Below are positions 7,322 to 15,952 of a stretch of DNA of 64,000 bases, one piece after another (positions within the stretch are counted from its first letter, which is position 1; the number at the start of each line of letters is the position of its first letter). The notes beneath the pieces were generated by a model. That model was not told where the DNA came from. It was given only the letters and a program-made list of their open reading frames with translations, and made no database searches. Both the position numbers and the translations under genes were made by a program. The stretch comes from Oceanospirillum sp047518265 (GTDB lineage: Bacteria; Pseudomonadota; Gammaproteobacteria; Pseudomonadales; Halomonadaceae). The stretch is taken from assembly GCA_047518265.1 (NCBI GenBank), contig JAKZRG010000003.1:186001-250000 (forward strand), written 5' to 3'.

Positions 7322-8806
7322 CTAGGCGTGTTGAGCCAGTTGTTCTCTAATCAGGGCCATCATCTTGCGTTTGTGCCGGTATTTTTGGCTGATGGTCTGA
7401 AGTATTTTGCTTAAGGGACTTAGGCTTATATTTTCTTGTTTAAGATGTTTTTCCAGAGCCAACAATAGTGTTATGGCTTTTTGGTAGCTTTCATCTTTGC
7501 TTTGCTCAATCAGGGTAAAGATAATTTGACGGTAGAGCTCGGCACTCTCTTCAGGATGCTGTTTGATAATGGCGTTGGCTAACTCAATCTGGTGATGGGG
7601 GGAGGATTTATGTTGTTTTGTCCAAGCCAGCGCTTTATCAAACTGCTTTTGGTGCAGATAGAGGGCTAGAATGTCGTCCAATATGACAGGAGAAACAAAG
7701 CCAATGTATGAGTGTGTGGATTGCTGGCAAGCCTGTAGCAATAACTGCTCTGTTTTCTCGATAAGTGTGTTGTCTTGAATCCCCATTCTTTCTTCGAGTG
7801 TCTGGAGATCTTTAAAGCCAGTAAAGCTGGGAGATTGTTCAAACCGTGCCCAAGCGGTTTTCCAAGCGTCTTTAGGTTGATCCAGAGCGATCTGAACTTC
7901 TACTTCCATACGGGCACAAGCCAGCTTATCATGATCATCGGTGCTGCATTTTTTAGCTTTGATTAACCAATCTTCAGCATCAAAGGGTTCGTCATGATCC
8001 AAGCAGATCTGGCAGGCATGCAATAGATCCCGGCTATCATAGGCCATCACTCCCAATAATGAGCAGTGCTTTCGCCAGTCATCGGTTGCGATGGCATGAT
8101 CAATCAAAGGTTGGCAGTAATGCTTTAATTGCCAATGGTAGTTAAATAGATCATCTTTTTTATAGGGTTTATTAGAGGGCATCTTCTCCAGCTGCTGGGC
8201 GCACTTTTCCCTTAATTGCTCAAGGGTTGCTTCGCTGGGGTTAAAATCATTGGGAATATTGGGGAGCAGATCTAGATTCTGATTAGCGATCTGCTCGAAT
8301 AGCCACTGGGCTTTTTCTGCATCGCTCCAGCTTCGTTGGTCAAACAGCTGCACCAGTTTTTTACAAAGGGTGGTTTCCAGTGACTCACGATCATCGTTGG
8401 CGTCATCGATCCGCTCTAATACTTTGTTAAGCCGAGTAAGAGCATGCTGTACCAGCTTCCACTGATCATCCATTGGCAAGTTGGAGATTGTTTGAAAGAT
8501 GGTCTCAAATAAGGTATCGGCTTGTTTAAAGTAATGTTGGGCTTTACGCCATTCGTTTATCTCTTTCGCGGGGAGCGCCTTGGTGATCAGTTTTTTGATC
8601 TCTCCAAGAGATTGATTTGTTTGGCTTAGATTCAGCTTGAGTTGCCAGTTATGCCATTCTTTCTTATCTTTTTCGATAAGATTGATCAGAAGGTCGACCA
8701 GTTCATCCGTTGGTTTTTCCTGTAAAAAGGCGCGCAGAGGGGCGGTTTTATCCTTTTTTTTGTTGGTTTTTTTTAGTGTCTCTGCATGTGCCTGATTATT
8801 AGACAT
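7322..8806 (-). CDS. SWIM-less paralogue of the adjacent large alpha-helical protein
   Basis: 494 residues of unknown function. From about residue 25 to the end it aligns with residues about 110-592 of the protein at 8999-10777, with blocks such as LLINLIEKDKKEW / LLMGYIENDKQEW, EIKKLITKALP / DIKKMITKALP and PFDAEDWLIKA in both. The N-terminal SWIM zinc finger is absent; the N-terminus is only a short lysine-rich stretch (KKTNKKKDK). The body is helical and repeat-like (regular H, W, L spacing), in the style of TPR-like scaffolds. About 20 bases upstream of the ATG are the same as upstream of the neighbouring paralogue (8837-8857 and 10808-10828), so the pair arose by tandem duplication followed by loss of the zinc finger. 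Confidence 0.75.
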   Translation of the reverse strand: MSNNQAHAETLKKTNKKKDKTAPLRAFLQEKPTDELVDLLINLIEKDKKEWHNWQLKLNLSQTNQSLGEIKKLITKALPAKEINEWRKAQHYFKQADTLFETIFQTISNLPMDDQWKLVQHALTRLNKVLERIDDANDDRESLETTLCKKLVQLFDQRSWSDAEKAQWLFEQIANQNLDLLPNIPNDFNPSEATLEQLREKCAQQLEKMPSNKPYKKDDLFNYHWQLKHYCQPLIDHAIATDDWRKHCSLLGVMAYDSRDLLHACQICLDHDEPFDAEDWLIKAKKCSTDDHDKLACARMEVEVQIALDQPKDAWKTAWARFEQSPSFTGFKDLQTLEERMGIQDNTLIEKTEQLLLQACQQSTHSYIGFVSPVILDDILALYLHQKQFDKALAWTKQHKSSPHHQIELANAIIKQHPEESAELYRQIIFTLIEQSKDESYQKAITLLLALEKHLKQENISLSPLSKILQTISQKYRHKRKMMALIREQLAQHA

Positions 8807-8933
8807 GGTGTCTGCTCTTGCCTTACAAACTGTTATTTAAGCCGATTTAATGGAAATTGATGGGGAATAATACCATTCCCGATATGCTATCAGTGAAGCC
8901 GATTATGTATACACAGAGCTGATTATAGGTATA

Positions 8934-8963
8934 AGCCGGAAAAGCTAGAGATACTTACCGGCT
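8934..8963. repeat. Degenerate REP-like inverted repeat
   Basis: AGCCGG (8934-8939) and CCGGCT (8958-8963) form an inverted repeat in the 192-bp gap between the two paralogues. The stretch AAGCCGGAAAAGC recalls the REP elements near the RAYT gene, but the match is partial. Confidence 0.35.
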
Positions 8964-8998
8964 ATAGATTACATCCCTGTATAGATCTTCACGATATT

Positions 8999-10777
8999 TT
9001 ATAGACAATGCGCAAAGTGTGTTTTAACCAAGGCCATTAAGTTTCTCTTCTGTTTGGATTCTTTCGTGATAGTCTGAACCAGCTGTTGAAACAGAGTCTC
9101 CTCAGAATGGTTTTCTGTTAGCAGAGTTTCTAGTTTAATCATTAGGTTGGTAGCTTCTTGATAAGCGTCATTATTGGCTCGGCTGATAATATCTTTGAGC
9201 ACTCTATGGTAAAACTCGACGCTCTCTGTTGGGTGAGATCCAATAATCTGGTTTGCCAGTTCAATCAAGCTTGTGTGTGATACCTTATGCTGTTTGGCCC
9301 ACTGCCTAGCCTCGGTCAGTTTCTTTTGATCCAGATAAAAATCCAAAATATCATCGACGAGAAATGGCGAAATAAAAGAGACTTTCTTATTTGCTGAAGA
9401 GGCAGGCTGACTTGTTTTGATAAGCAAGGCTTCAACTTTTTGGGATAATTCAGTCTCATATTGACCGATATCTTGTTCAAGCTTTTTTAATGATTTAAAG
9501 CCCCTGAAACTTGGTTTTTCGGTAAAAAGTGTCCAGGCGGTTTGCCAAGCTTCGGTATTTTTATCCAGAGCAATCAATACCTTGATTTTATGTTGGCCGC
9601 ATTGGCGCTTTTCTACATCTGTATGACTGTATTTCTGGGCTTTAATCAGCCAATCCTCTGCATCGAAAGGATCGTTATTATCCAAACAGATTTGGCTGAT
9701 CTTGATAAAGTCATGATTTTGATGAGCGGTAATACCCAGTAAATGACATTGTTCGCGCCAATTATTATCGTTGATGGCTTGCTGAATTAAGGGTTCTGCA
9801 TGGCTTCTAAGTTGCCATTGCCAAGTAAACAAATCGTCTTGTTTTTTAGGCCTTTTTTGTGACAGTGAGATCAATTCTTCGTGACATAATTCTAATAGAC
9901 GCTGTTCTACCGCTTGTGTCGGGGTGAAATCCTCGGGAACTCTAGGGAACAGATCTAGATTGCTATTGTGCATATGCTTTAACAGCCATTGCGCTTTTAG
10001 CTCATCCGTCCAGTCCTGTTGATTAAAACTGGTGACGAGCTTTTCGCATAACATATTTTCAAGAGCAAAGCGGTAACCACCGGAGTCATCCACGCGTTCC
10101 AGTGCTTTATTCAGTCTTTCAATGGCATGTAATGTTAGTTTCCATTGAGTCTGGATATTTTGGCCATTGATCGCTTGGAATATTTCCTCAAACAGATTTT
10201 CGGCCTGATCAAAGTAGCTGGCCACTTCACGGTATTTCCAAATAGATTTAAGAGGCAAAGCCTTGGTGATCATCTTTTTGATATCCCCAAGAGACAAATT
10301 ACTCTGGCCTATCTCAAGTTTCAGTTGCCACTTTTTCCATTCCTGTTTGTCATTTTCGATATAGCCCATCAGAAGATCGGCCAGCTCATGGGCAGGTTTC
10401 TCTTTTAGAAAAGCGAGTAGGCGTTCAGCTTTGTCATCTTTTTCTACTTTTACGTTTTTGTTGTTACTGTTACTGGCCTTTTTTACGTTATCGGTTTTTG
10501 AGTTATTTTCAGGAATACCACCTTCAACGCTAAGCGCTACAGCGACACAGTGTTTACAGAAGTTCTGATATTGTGAGGCAGGGCAGGTGCAATGGTTAAG
10601 AATAGGGCCATCGTTTTGAACAAGAGAAACTTGGTATTTTTGTTGACCAACTACAGTAGCTTTAACCATTCTACCGTCAATAGAAAGATTAGAAACATGC
10701 CCTTTAAGATGTAGCTCTAGGCCTCGTTTAAAGCTGTTTGTCTCTGCACGTTCCTTTATTTCCTCAAGATTAAACAT
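8999..10777 (-). CDS. SWIM zinc-finger family protein
   Basis: 592 residues. The N-terminal domain has the usual SWIM context (RA...S..RGLELHLKGHV, then a beta-rich segment) and a perfect SWIM motif, C63-x-C65-x8-C74-x-H76. SWIM fingers bind DNA or mediate protein contacts. Residues about 110-592 form a long helical region shared with the next gene downstream (7322-8806). A lysine/asparagine-rich linker (about 92-115) separates the two parts. No ATPase or nuclease motif is visible, so biochemical activity is unknown. In other bacteria SWIM proteins often accompany SNF2-type helicases; none lies in this window. Confidence 0.8.
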   Translation of the reverse strand: MFNLEEIKERAETNSFKRGLELHLKGHVSNLSIDGRMVKATVVGQQKYQVSLVQNDGPILNHCTCPASQYQNFCKHCVAVALSVEGGIPENNSKTDNVKKASNSNNKNVKVEKDDKAERLLAFLKEKPAHELADLLMGYIENDKQEWKKWQLKLEIGQSNLSLGDIKKMITKALPLKSIWKYREVASYFDQAENLFEEIFQAINGQNIQTQWKLTLHAIERLNKALERVDDSGGYRFALENMLCEKLVTSFNQQDWTDELKAQWLLKHMHNSNLDLFPRVPEDFTPTQAVEQRLLELCHEELISLSQKRPKKQDDLFTWQWQLRSHAEPLIQQAINDNNWREQCHLLGITAHQNHDFIKISQICLDNNDPFDAEDWLIKAQKYSHTDVEKRQCGQHKIKVLIALDKNTEAWQTAWTLFTEKPSFRGFKSLKKLEQDIGQYETELSQKVEALLIKTSQPASSANKKVSFISPFLVDDILDFYLDQKKLTEARQWAKQHKVSHTSLIELANQIIGSHPTESVEFYHRVLKDIISRANNDAYQEATNLMIKLETLLTENHSEETLFQQLVQTITKESKQKRNLMALVKTHFAHCL

Positions 10778-10882
10778 AGCCTTATCTGTACCTTTCAGAG
10801 CCTGAATTTAAGCCGATTTAATGGAAATGAATTAGAATATTCAAGGGGTATTTTATGACCTTAGAAAGGCGAGCCAACCGAT

Positions 10883-12451
10883 CTAGTTAACCTGTTGCCA
10901 GTCCATCTGTACCAGTTGTCTCTGGTGAGTATTAAAAACCATACCCACTTCAAATACCTGTTTACCGTTGTCCCGATATTTTTCTGAATAGCCTCTGTGC
11001 TGTATTTGCGCCAGGGCAGGGTTAGGTGTTTGTACTTGGTAGTCTTTAGCGGTATCTCGTTTGATTTCTAATACGTAGATATACTCACCCAGTTGGATGG
11101 TCATATCCGCTTGGCCTTTATGACTGATATCTTCAGGAATGATGGTGGCATTTAGACTGCTGAAAAAGGCGTAGAGCACGCTGGCGTAATAACCTTCGCT
11201 ATTTGGCAGGTCATTATTGGTAAAGTTACGCCAAGGGATACCAGAAAAGAGGCTGGTGATTTGTTGTTGGAGTTGATCCAGCTTACCTTGTGACAGGGCT
11301 CGGAATAGCTGTTGGCGGATGGTTTTACTCTCTTCCTCTTTTTCTGAGTAACCCTTAATCAGTTGGGTAGCCAGTGCGCTTTTTACTTCTCGATTAGGCA
11401 TCTTCAGTACAAAAGCCTGTTCGCCCAGTTCGTCGGTATAGCTTTTTTTGATGGTGAGATAGCCTGCCTGGAACAATAGAGTAACAGGGTTGATTCGCTC
11501 AATATCAAAGGAATCCAGTATCTCTTCACCCACCTCTATTTCTTCCAGATTAGGTAGGAAATATTGGTGCTTTTTAAAGAGACGGATTAAAAACTCTGGG
11601 TTGCCGGTTTCAAACCAGTAGTTGCGGTAAGTCTGCTCTTCAGTGATAAATAGTAGAATGTCGTAGGGGTTGTATACGGCTTCGCCAGTAAAGTGATAAC
11701 CGTTATACCAAGTTTTTAGTTCTTGCCAGTCCACACCCGCAAGGTGTTCAGAAAACTCAGTTTCCAGATCACTTTGGGTGTAACCACAGATATCGGAATA
11801 GTGTTTGTTGAGGGTAATATCTTGAATTTGATTAACACCGCTAAACAAGCTGACCTTACTGAATTTGGTAACGCCGGTCATAAATATAAAACGGACATAT
11901 GCATCCTGACCTTTCATTACCGAGTAGAGATTTTTTAACCCTTCACGTATTTGTGCGGCAATTTCTGGTTGATCGATATTATCCAGAATTGGTTTATCAT
12001 ACTCATCTATCAGGATGACCACTTGTTTTGATAAGGTTTGTTTAGCGGCAGTTTGTATCAATCGAGTAAAGCGAACAGCGGGGTTTTTATCGTATTCAAT
12101 ATCGACCCCTTGCGCTTGCTGATTTTCATCCAATTGTTGGTGCAGCCAGCTATTTAATTCTTGCTGACTTTGTATAGTACCGTTAGCAAAATCGATTTTG
12201 ATCACGGGCCAAGTTTGAGACCAATCCCATTTATCTTCGATATAGAGTCCGGTAAACAGCTCTTTTCGACCTTCAAAGACCGATTTCAGGGTGTCCAGCA
12301 GTAGGCTTTTACCAAAACGACGGGGACGAGAAAGAAAGTAGCGCCCAGAACCGTCCAGCATACGGGCAATGCCTGGTGTTTTATCGATATAGACAAAATT
12401 ACCGTCAATAATGCTGGAGAAGGTTTGAATACCGATGGGAAGCTTTTTCAT
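10883..12451 (-). CDS. AAA-like ATPase with C-terminal PD-(D/E)XK (DUF1703-type) domain
   Basis: 522 residues. The N-terminus KLPIGIQTFSSII...YIDKT is typical of the AAA-ATPase-like/DUF1703 family. The Walker A is the family's PRRFGKS form (G47-K48-S49) and Walker B is VVILIDEYDKP (D149, E150). The C-terminus has a PD-(D/E)XK_9 pattern: GQADMTI with D449, then VLEIKRD with E462 and K464. These proteins are often numerous in a genome and are suspected to be selfish or defence-related nucleases; none of that is shown here. It is a single gene on the minus strand, with its start at the left side of the intergenic space before the YceI gene. Confidence 0.88.
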   Translation of the reverse strand: MKKLPIGIQTFSSIIDGNFVYIDKTPGIARMLDGSGRYFLSRPRRFGKSLLLDTLKSVFEGRKELFTGLYIEDKWDWSQTWPVIKIDFANGTIQSQQELNSWLHQQLDENQQAQGVDIEYDKNPAVRFTRLIQTAAKQTLSKQVVILIDEYDKPILDNIDQPEIAAQIREGLKNLYSVMKGQDAYVRFIFMTGVTKFSKVSLFSGVNQIQDITLNKHYSDICGYTQSDLETEFSEHLAGVDWQELKTWYNGYHFTGEAVYNPYDILLFITEEQTYRNYWFETGNPEFLIRLFKKHQYFLPNLEEIEVGEEILDSFDIERINPVTLLFQAGYLTIKKSYTDELGEQAFVLKMPNREVKSALATQLIKGYSEKEEESKTIRQQLFRALSQGKLDQLQQQITSLFSGIPWRNFTNNDLPNSEGYYASVLYAFFSSLNATIIPEDISHKGQADMTIQLGEYIYVLEIKRDTAKDYQVQTPNPALAQIQHRGYSEKYRDNGKQVFEVGMVFNTHQRQLVQMDWQQVN

Positions 12452-12690
12452 GGAATCTCTCGATGCTGTTGTTCTCAGTACGATATGTCCGTGTTTGTTA
12501 GCAGTATAACTGATCGCTTGGGAGCATTCAGTGCTGAAAAAGGTGCAAAACCGGTATTAAGTTTGGAATAAGTACCTTAGAACTATTTTGCTTTAGGGTA
12601 TAGGGTCTATGCTGATAATCGTCTCTTGAATATGGATACGGCTTTGGATACGGATTTACTCTGATAAATAAAATAACTAAGGACAGATAA

Positions 12691-13266
12691 ATGAAAACCT
12701 TTTTTACTGCACTGTGTTTAACGGGTATGGCGTCTTTAGCTCAGGCTGATTGGGCGCTGGATCGGGCGGATTCAAATTTTAGTTTTGCTTCTATCAAGAA
12801 GAACCATGTTTATGAAACTCATACGTTTAAGCGTTATGAGGGTTCCATTAACGATTCTGGTGCGGCGGTGCTGATGTTCGATCTGAACTCTGTTTCGACT
12901 GGCATTGGTATTCGTGATCAGCGTATGCAATCCATGTTGTTTGATACCAATAAATTCTCTACTGCTCAGTATCACTTAAAGGTAAACCCTGCCAGTTTGG
13001 AAGCCTTAAAAGCGGGTCAGCGTATGCAGATGAATGTGGCAGGGAGTTTGTCGCTATTTGGTACAGAAAAACAACTACCAGCGGTGCTGGATGTCTTTAA
13101 ATTAACCAACAATCGATTGCTGGTTACAACGGCTAAGCCGATTGTATTGAAAGCAGCTGATTATGGCTTGGATTCAGGGGTTGAGGCTTTGCGTAAAATA
13201 GCAGGCTTGCCGGTGATCTCTACCTCAGTGCCGGTAAACTTTAGTTTGGTATTTGATATGCAGTAG
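12691..13266 (+). CDS. YceI family periplasmic protein
   Basis: 191 residues with a clear signal peptide (MKTFFTALCLTGMASLAQA, cleavage before D20). The mature part begins DWALDRADSNFSFASIKK and continues with SVSTGIGIRDQRMQSMLFDTNKF, the recognisable YceI lipocalin-like pattern that binds isoprenoid-type lipids. AAGGA lies ten bases before the ATG. It is a lone gene closed by a strong terminator shared with xthA on the opposite strand. The ligand is unknown. Confidence 0.9.
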   Translation: MKTFFTALCLTGMASLAQADWALDRADSNFSFASIKKNHVYETHTFKRYEGSINDSGAAVLMFDLNSVSTGIGIRDQRMQSMLFDTNKFSTAQYHLKVNPASLEALKAGQRMQMNVAGSLSLFGTEKQLPAVLDVFKLTNNRLLVTTAKPIVLKAADYGLDSGVEALRKIAGLPVISTSVPVNFSLVFDMQ

Positions 13267-13303
13267 TGAAGACTGAGATCTCAGTTTTGTTGATGCTATA
13301 GAT

Positions 13304-13341
13304 AAAAAAACACCCTGTTAGTTTCCTAGCAGGGTGTTTTT
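13304..13341. terminator. Bidirectional terminator between yceI-like gene and xthA
   Basis: Stem ACACCCTG(TTAG)/(CTAG)CAGGGTGT flanked by A7 on the left and T5 on the right, between two convergent genes. It works in both directions. Confidence 0.9.
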
Positions 13342-13358
13342 ATGCTTTTCTTTCCAGC

Positions 13359-14174
13359 TTAAAACTTAAACTCACCCCAAACCGGGCAATGATCCGATGG
13401 TTTTTCCATGGCACGGATTTCGTAGTCGATACCGGTAGCGGTGCACTTTTCCATTAAGGGTGCTGTTACTAATAAGGTATCAATACGCAGGCCGCGTTTT
13501 GGCTCGTCATCAAACCCTTTACTACGGTAATCAAACCAGCTGAATTTGCTGTTATCTTCCGGGTATTGTTCACGGTAGCTGTCTACCAGACCCCAACCTA
13601 ATAGGCGATCAAACCATTCACGCTCTTCTGGCTGAAAGCTGGTCTTACCGGTACGTAACCAACGTTTTTGGTTAGGTGCACCAATGCCGATATCCCAGTC
13701 CGTGGAGGAGATATTAAAGTCGCCCATCACAACCACATTTTTCTGGTTGTCATACTCGCTTTCCAGCAGGTTTTGCAGATCTGCATAGAATTTACGTTTG
13801 GCCGGGTATTTGGTTTCGTGGCTGATATTTTCCCCTTGAGGGAAGTAACCGTTCATGACTGTGATGATGCTACCGTCTTCGGCTTCGTAATCGGCAATAA
13901 TCATGCGACGCTGAGCATCGTCATCATCGGTGGGGAAACCTTTACGCACGGATACCGGTGGCTTTTTCGACATCAGGGCAACACCGTAGTGACTTTTCTG
14001 GCCGAAGTACTCTACGTGATAACCGGTCGATTCAATATCGGCTAACGGGAAGGCGTCATCGTGTACCTTGATCTCTTGCAAGCCGATCACGTCCGGTTGC
14101 TGTTGTTCAATTAAGGCTTCGATTTGATGCTGACGAGCGCGGATGCCGTTGATATTAAAGCTAATGATTTTCAC
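13359..14174 (-). CDS. xthA: Exodeoxyribonuclease III
   Basis: 271 residues, very similar along its length to E. coli XthA: MKIISFNINGIRAR at the N-terminus, DVIGLQEIKVHDD with the catalytic glutamate, YGVALMSK, the DFN motif (VVMGDFNISSTDWDIG), GLRIDTLLVT and the final SDHCPVW with the catalytic His-Asp. It is the AP endonuclease/3'-5' exonuclease of base-excision repair. It reads towards the terminator at 13304. It marks the return to core chromosome after the accessory region on the left. Confidence 0.97.
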   Translation of the reverse strand: MKIISFNINGIRARQHQIEALIEQQQPDVIGLQEIKVHDDAFPLADIESTGYHVEYFGQKSHYGVALMSKKPPVSVRKGFPTDDDDAQRRMIIADYEAEDGSIITVMNGYFPQGENISHETKYPAKRKFYADLQNLLESEYDNQKNVVVMGDFNISSTDWDIGIGAPNQKRWLRTGKTSFQPEEREWFDRLLGWGLVDSYREQYPEDNSKFSWFDYRSKGFDDEPKRGLRIDTLLVTAPLMEKCTATGIDYEIRAMEKPSDHCPVWGEFKF

Positions 14175-14230
14175 GTGCTGTTTCCTTAAAGTATCCGAAT
14201 ATATGTGTTCAGATAGTTTTCCAGATATTC

Positions 14231-14256
14231 GTGGATGCGCCTTTGGCTTATCCCCG
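14231..14256 (+). repeat. REP-like remnant
   Basis: GTGGATGCGCC...GGCTTATCC upstream of xthA resembles the inner part of the REP elements at 4695 (GTCGGATGGCGCC...GGCTTATCC). It suggests that the REP family is dispersed in this genome. Confidence 0.45.
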
Positions 14257-14305
14257 CGACTGATGCGGTTGAGATCTGTTTCAATATTAAATTTTTACCG
14301 GTAAT

Positions 14306-14515
14306 TTAAGCGTCAGCTTTTTTAATACCCATACGTTCCAGCTTTTTAGCCGCTTGTTCTTTGCGCTGCTTGTCTTTTTTCTTGTGAGCCGCTGATTTTG
14401 GCTTAACGACACCGGAATCAGCTTGTTCCTGACGCCATTGTTTAAAGTCTTCTTTTTTACCGGTGCGGATATTGGCGCGGCCTTTTAGGGAACGGGATTT
14501 TTTACTACGACTCAT
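14306..14515 (-). CDS. Small lysine-rich basic protein, function unknown
   Basis: 69 residues from ATG 14515 (MSRSKKSRSLKGRA...). A longer frame back to 14578 exists, but its extra residues (MPALRQVLHLFYRYQ...) look like untranslated leader. The protein is highly basic and polar, with KKKDKQRKEQAAKKLERMG near the end, and is probably nucleic-acid or ribosome associated. The MSRSKKSR start is reminiscent of YihI (Der GTPase activator), but the rest does not let me confirm it. It is monocistronic on the minus strand. Confidence 0.65.
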   Translation of the reverse strand: MSRSKKSRSLKGRANIRTGKKEDFKQWRQEQADSGVVKPKSAAHKKKDKQRKEQAAKKLERMGIKKADA

Positions 14516-14614
14516 GATGGAGGTTCTCTGTACCTGATAACGATAAAACAGGTGTAGAACCTGCCTGAGGGCGGGCATTTTAGGCCAGTGTCGGACAGGT
14601 TACAACGCTATTAA

Positions 14615-14666
14615 TAAAAGGAAGTTACCATTGTGCTCATCAGCTTCTGGATAAACTTCCTTTGGC
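14615..14666 (-). terminator. Likely terminator of the imelysin/DUF1111/DUF1513 operon
   Basis: A 10-bp perfect stem AAAGGAAGTT/AACTTCCTTT (14617-14626 with 14654-14663) encloses a second stem (CCA/TGG, GCT/AGC). On the minus strand it is followed by TTTTATTAAT. It lies about 60 bases past the stop of the DUF1513 gene. Confidence 0.6.
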
Positions 14667-14726
14667 TATTATTTAAAGTGCCACTAACCCTTTGAAAGCT
14701 TTCAGGTTAAATACAGATGGCAGGGG

Positions 14727-15950
14727 CTAGCTGATCCAGCTCAGGTGATTATCCCAGTGAATACCCGCAAAACTCTGTTGCCAAATAAGCTTGCCGTTGT
14801 TGGCATCATAAGCCGCTAAGGTGCCGTCACCACTGCTGACAAAATAGTGTGGCAGTGTTGGATGGGCACAGACTCCGGCACAGTCTGTCAGTGTCATCTG
14901 TTGGATCAGTTGTCCCGTAGAGCGATGCCATAAAGTGACGAGATTATCTCTAGGGGCTGTGATACAAACGGTATCCGTTTGGCTATGGCAACTAACACTG
15001 GCGATATACGCTTTCAGTTGTGGCCAAAGGGCTTGATCCGCTTGTACTGGGGTGAGCTGTTTTTCACCAGGACGATGACTATAGATAAGGTTTGGACTGT
15101 CTTTCACCTCGCCTTGAAACTGAGCACCCACCCAAACCTGGCCATCTACTGATACATCTAAGTGCCTTAGTGATAGCTGGTGATGTTTAGGCTGTACCTG
15201 ATCCACCAATCTCCCCTGAAGATCCAGATAGCTGATATTGGGCTGCATACTCTCTAGATTGAGTTTGATACGGGGATAATCCGGGTGGGTTTCTATACCG
15301 CCATTGGCAATCACTAGAAGGGTTTTGTCTCCCTGGTTTAGCCAAGCGATCTGATGAGGGCCGATACCCTGACTGTCCCACTCCCCGGTTTTACGGAAGT
15401 TCTCTTGCACGGAATAGATACCGATAACACCTCGGGTATTCTCGTAATCATTTTCTGGGCAATAGAGTGTTTTGCCATCAGCAGAGAAAATGCCATGGCC
15501 GTAAAAGTGGCGACCTTCTTCGGCATCAACAAAATAATGGCTATTATTCGTCTGATCCTGAATCAATAACTGAGTATCAGGACGACGAGCGACGGAAACC
15601 AGATAACGGCCATCTGGTGCAGTAGCGATCTGATGACCACGCCAACCACTGGGCAGTAACATGGGGCTACTGTTCAGGTCTGATACAGAGGTTTGGCTCT
15701 GGATATTAAGCAGCTGGATATTAAGCAGTTGGTGCCCCGCTTGATCCGTTTTTACGCTACTGGCGAGTCTTAATCCGGCTGGTTGGGAAGCACTTAGGCC
15801 AGTGCTCAAAGGGCTGCCTTGGGCGTAAAGCACCGGGCTAAGCAGCCCGGCGCTTAAACCCATTCCTAATCCTGTAACGGATTGCTGCAGAAAGCGACGA
15901 CGTGAGAATGCCGTTTCAGCCACATTGGCTTTGGGTATCTTTATTTCCAA
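14727..15950 (-). CDS. DUF1513 domain-containing Tat-exported protein
   Basis: 407 residues with a twin-arginine signal (SRRRFLQQSVTGLGMGLSAG, residues 16-35) and a beta-propeller-like body in which GHQIATAPDGRYLVSVARRP, GHGIFSADGKTLYCPENDYEN and a C-terminal YFVSSGDGTLAAYD stretch are typical of DUF1513. It is the last gene of a four-gene operon, only two bases after the second imelysin. In Pseudomonas and relatives the same set (imelysin, DUF1111 di-haem protein, imelysin, DUF1513) is iron-responsive. Its individual role is unknown. Confidence 0.9.
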   Translation of the reverse strand: MEIKIPKANVAETAFSRRRFLQQSVTGLGMGLSAGLLSPVLYAQGSPLSTGLSASQPAGLRLASSVKTDQAGHQLLNIQLLNIQSQTSVSDLNSSPMLLPSGWRGHQIATAPDGRYLVSVARRPDTQLLIQDQTNNSHYFVDAEEGRHFYGHGIFSADGKTLYCPENDYENTRGVIGIYSVQENFRKTGEWDSQGIGPHQIAWLNQGDKTLLVIANGGIETHPDYPRIKLNLESMQPNISYLDLQGRLVDQVQPKHHQLSLRHLDVSVDGQVWVGAQFQGEVKDSPNLIYSHRPGEKQLTPVQADQALWPQLKAYIASVSCHSQTDTVCITAPRDNLVTLWHRSTGQLIQQMTLTDCAGVCAHPTLPHYFVSSGDGTLAAYDANNGKLIWQQSFAGIHWDNHLSWIS

Positions 15951-15952
15951 TT

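Noticed and set aside
13668..14045. 125-aa plus-strand ORF opposite xthA
   Set aside because: It is antisense to a highly conserved enzyme and has no motif of its own.
14516..14578. Longer start for the small basic protein (14578)
   Set aside because: The extra residues are unlike the rest of the protein, and the MSRSKKSR start at 14515 is more natural.
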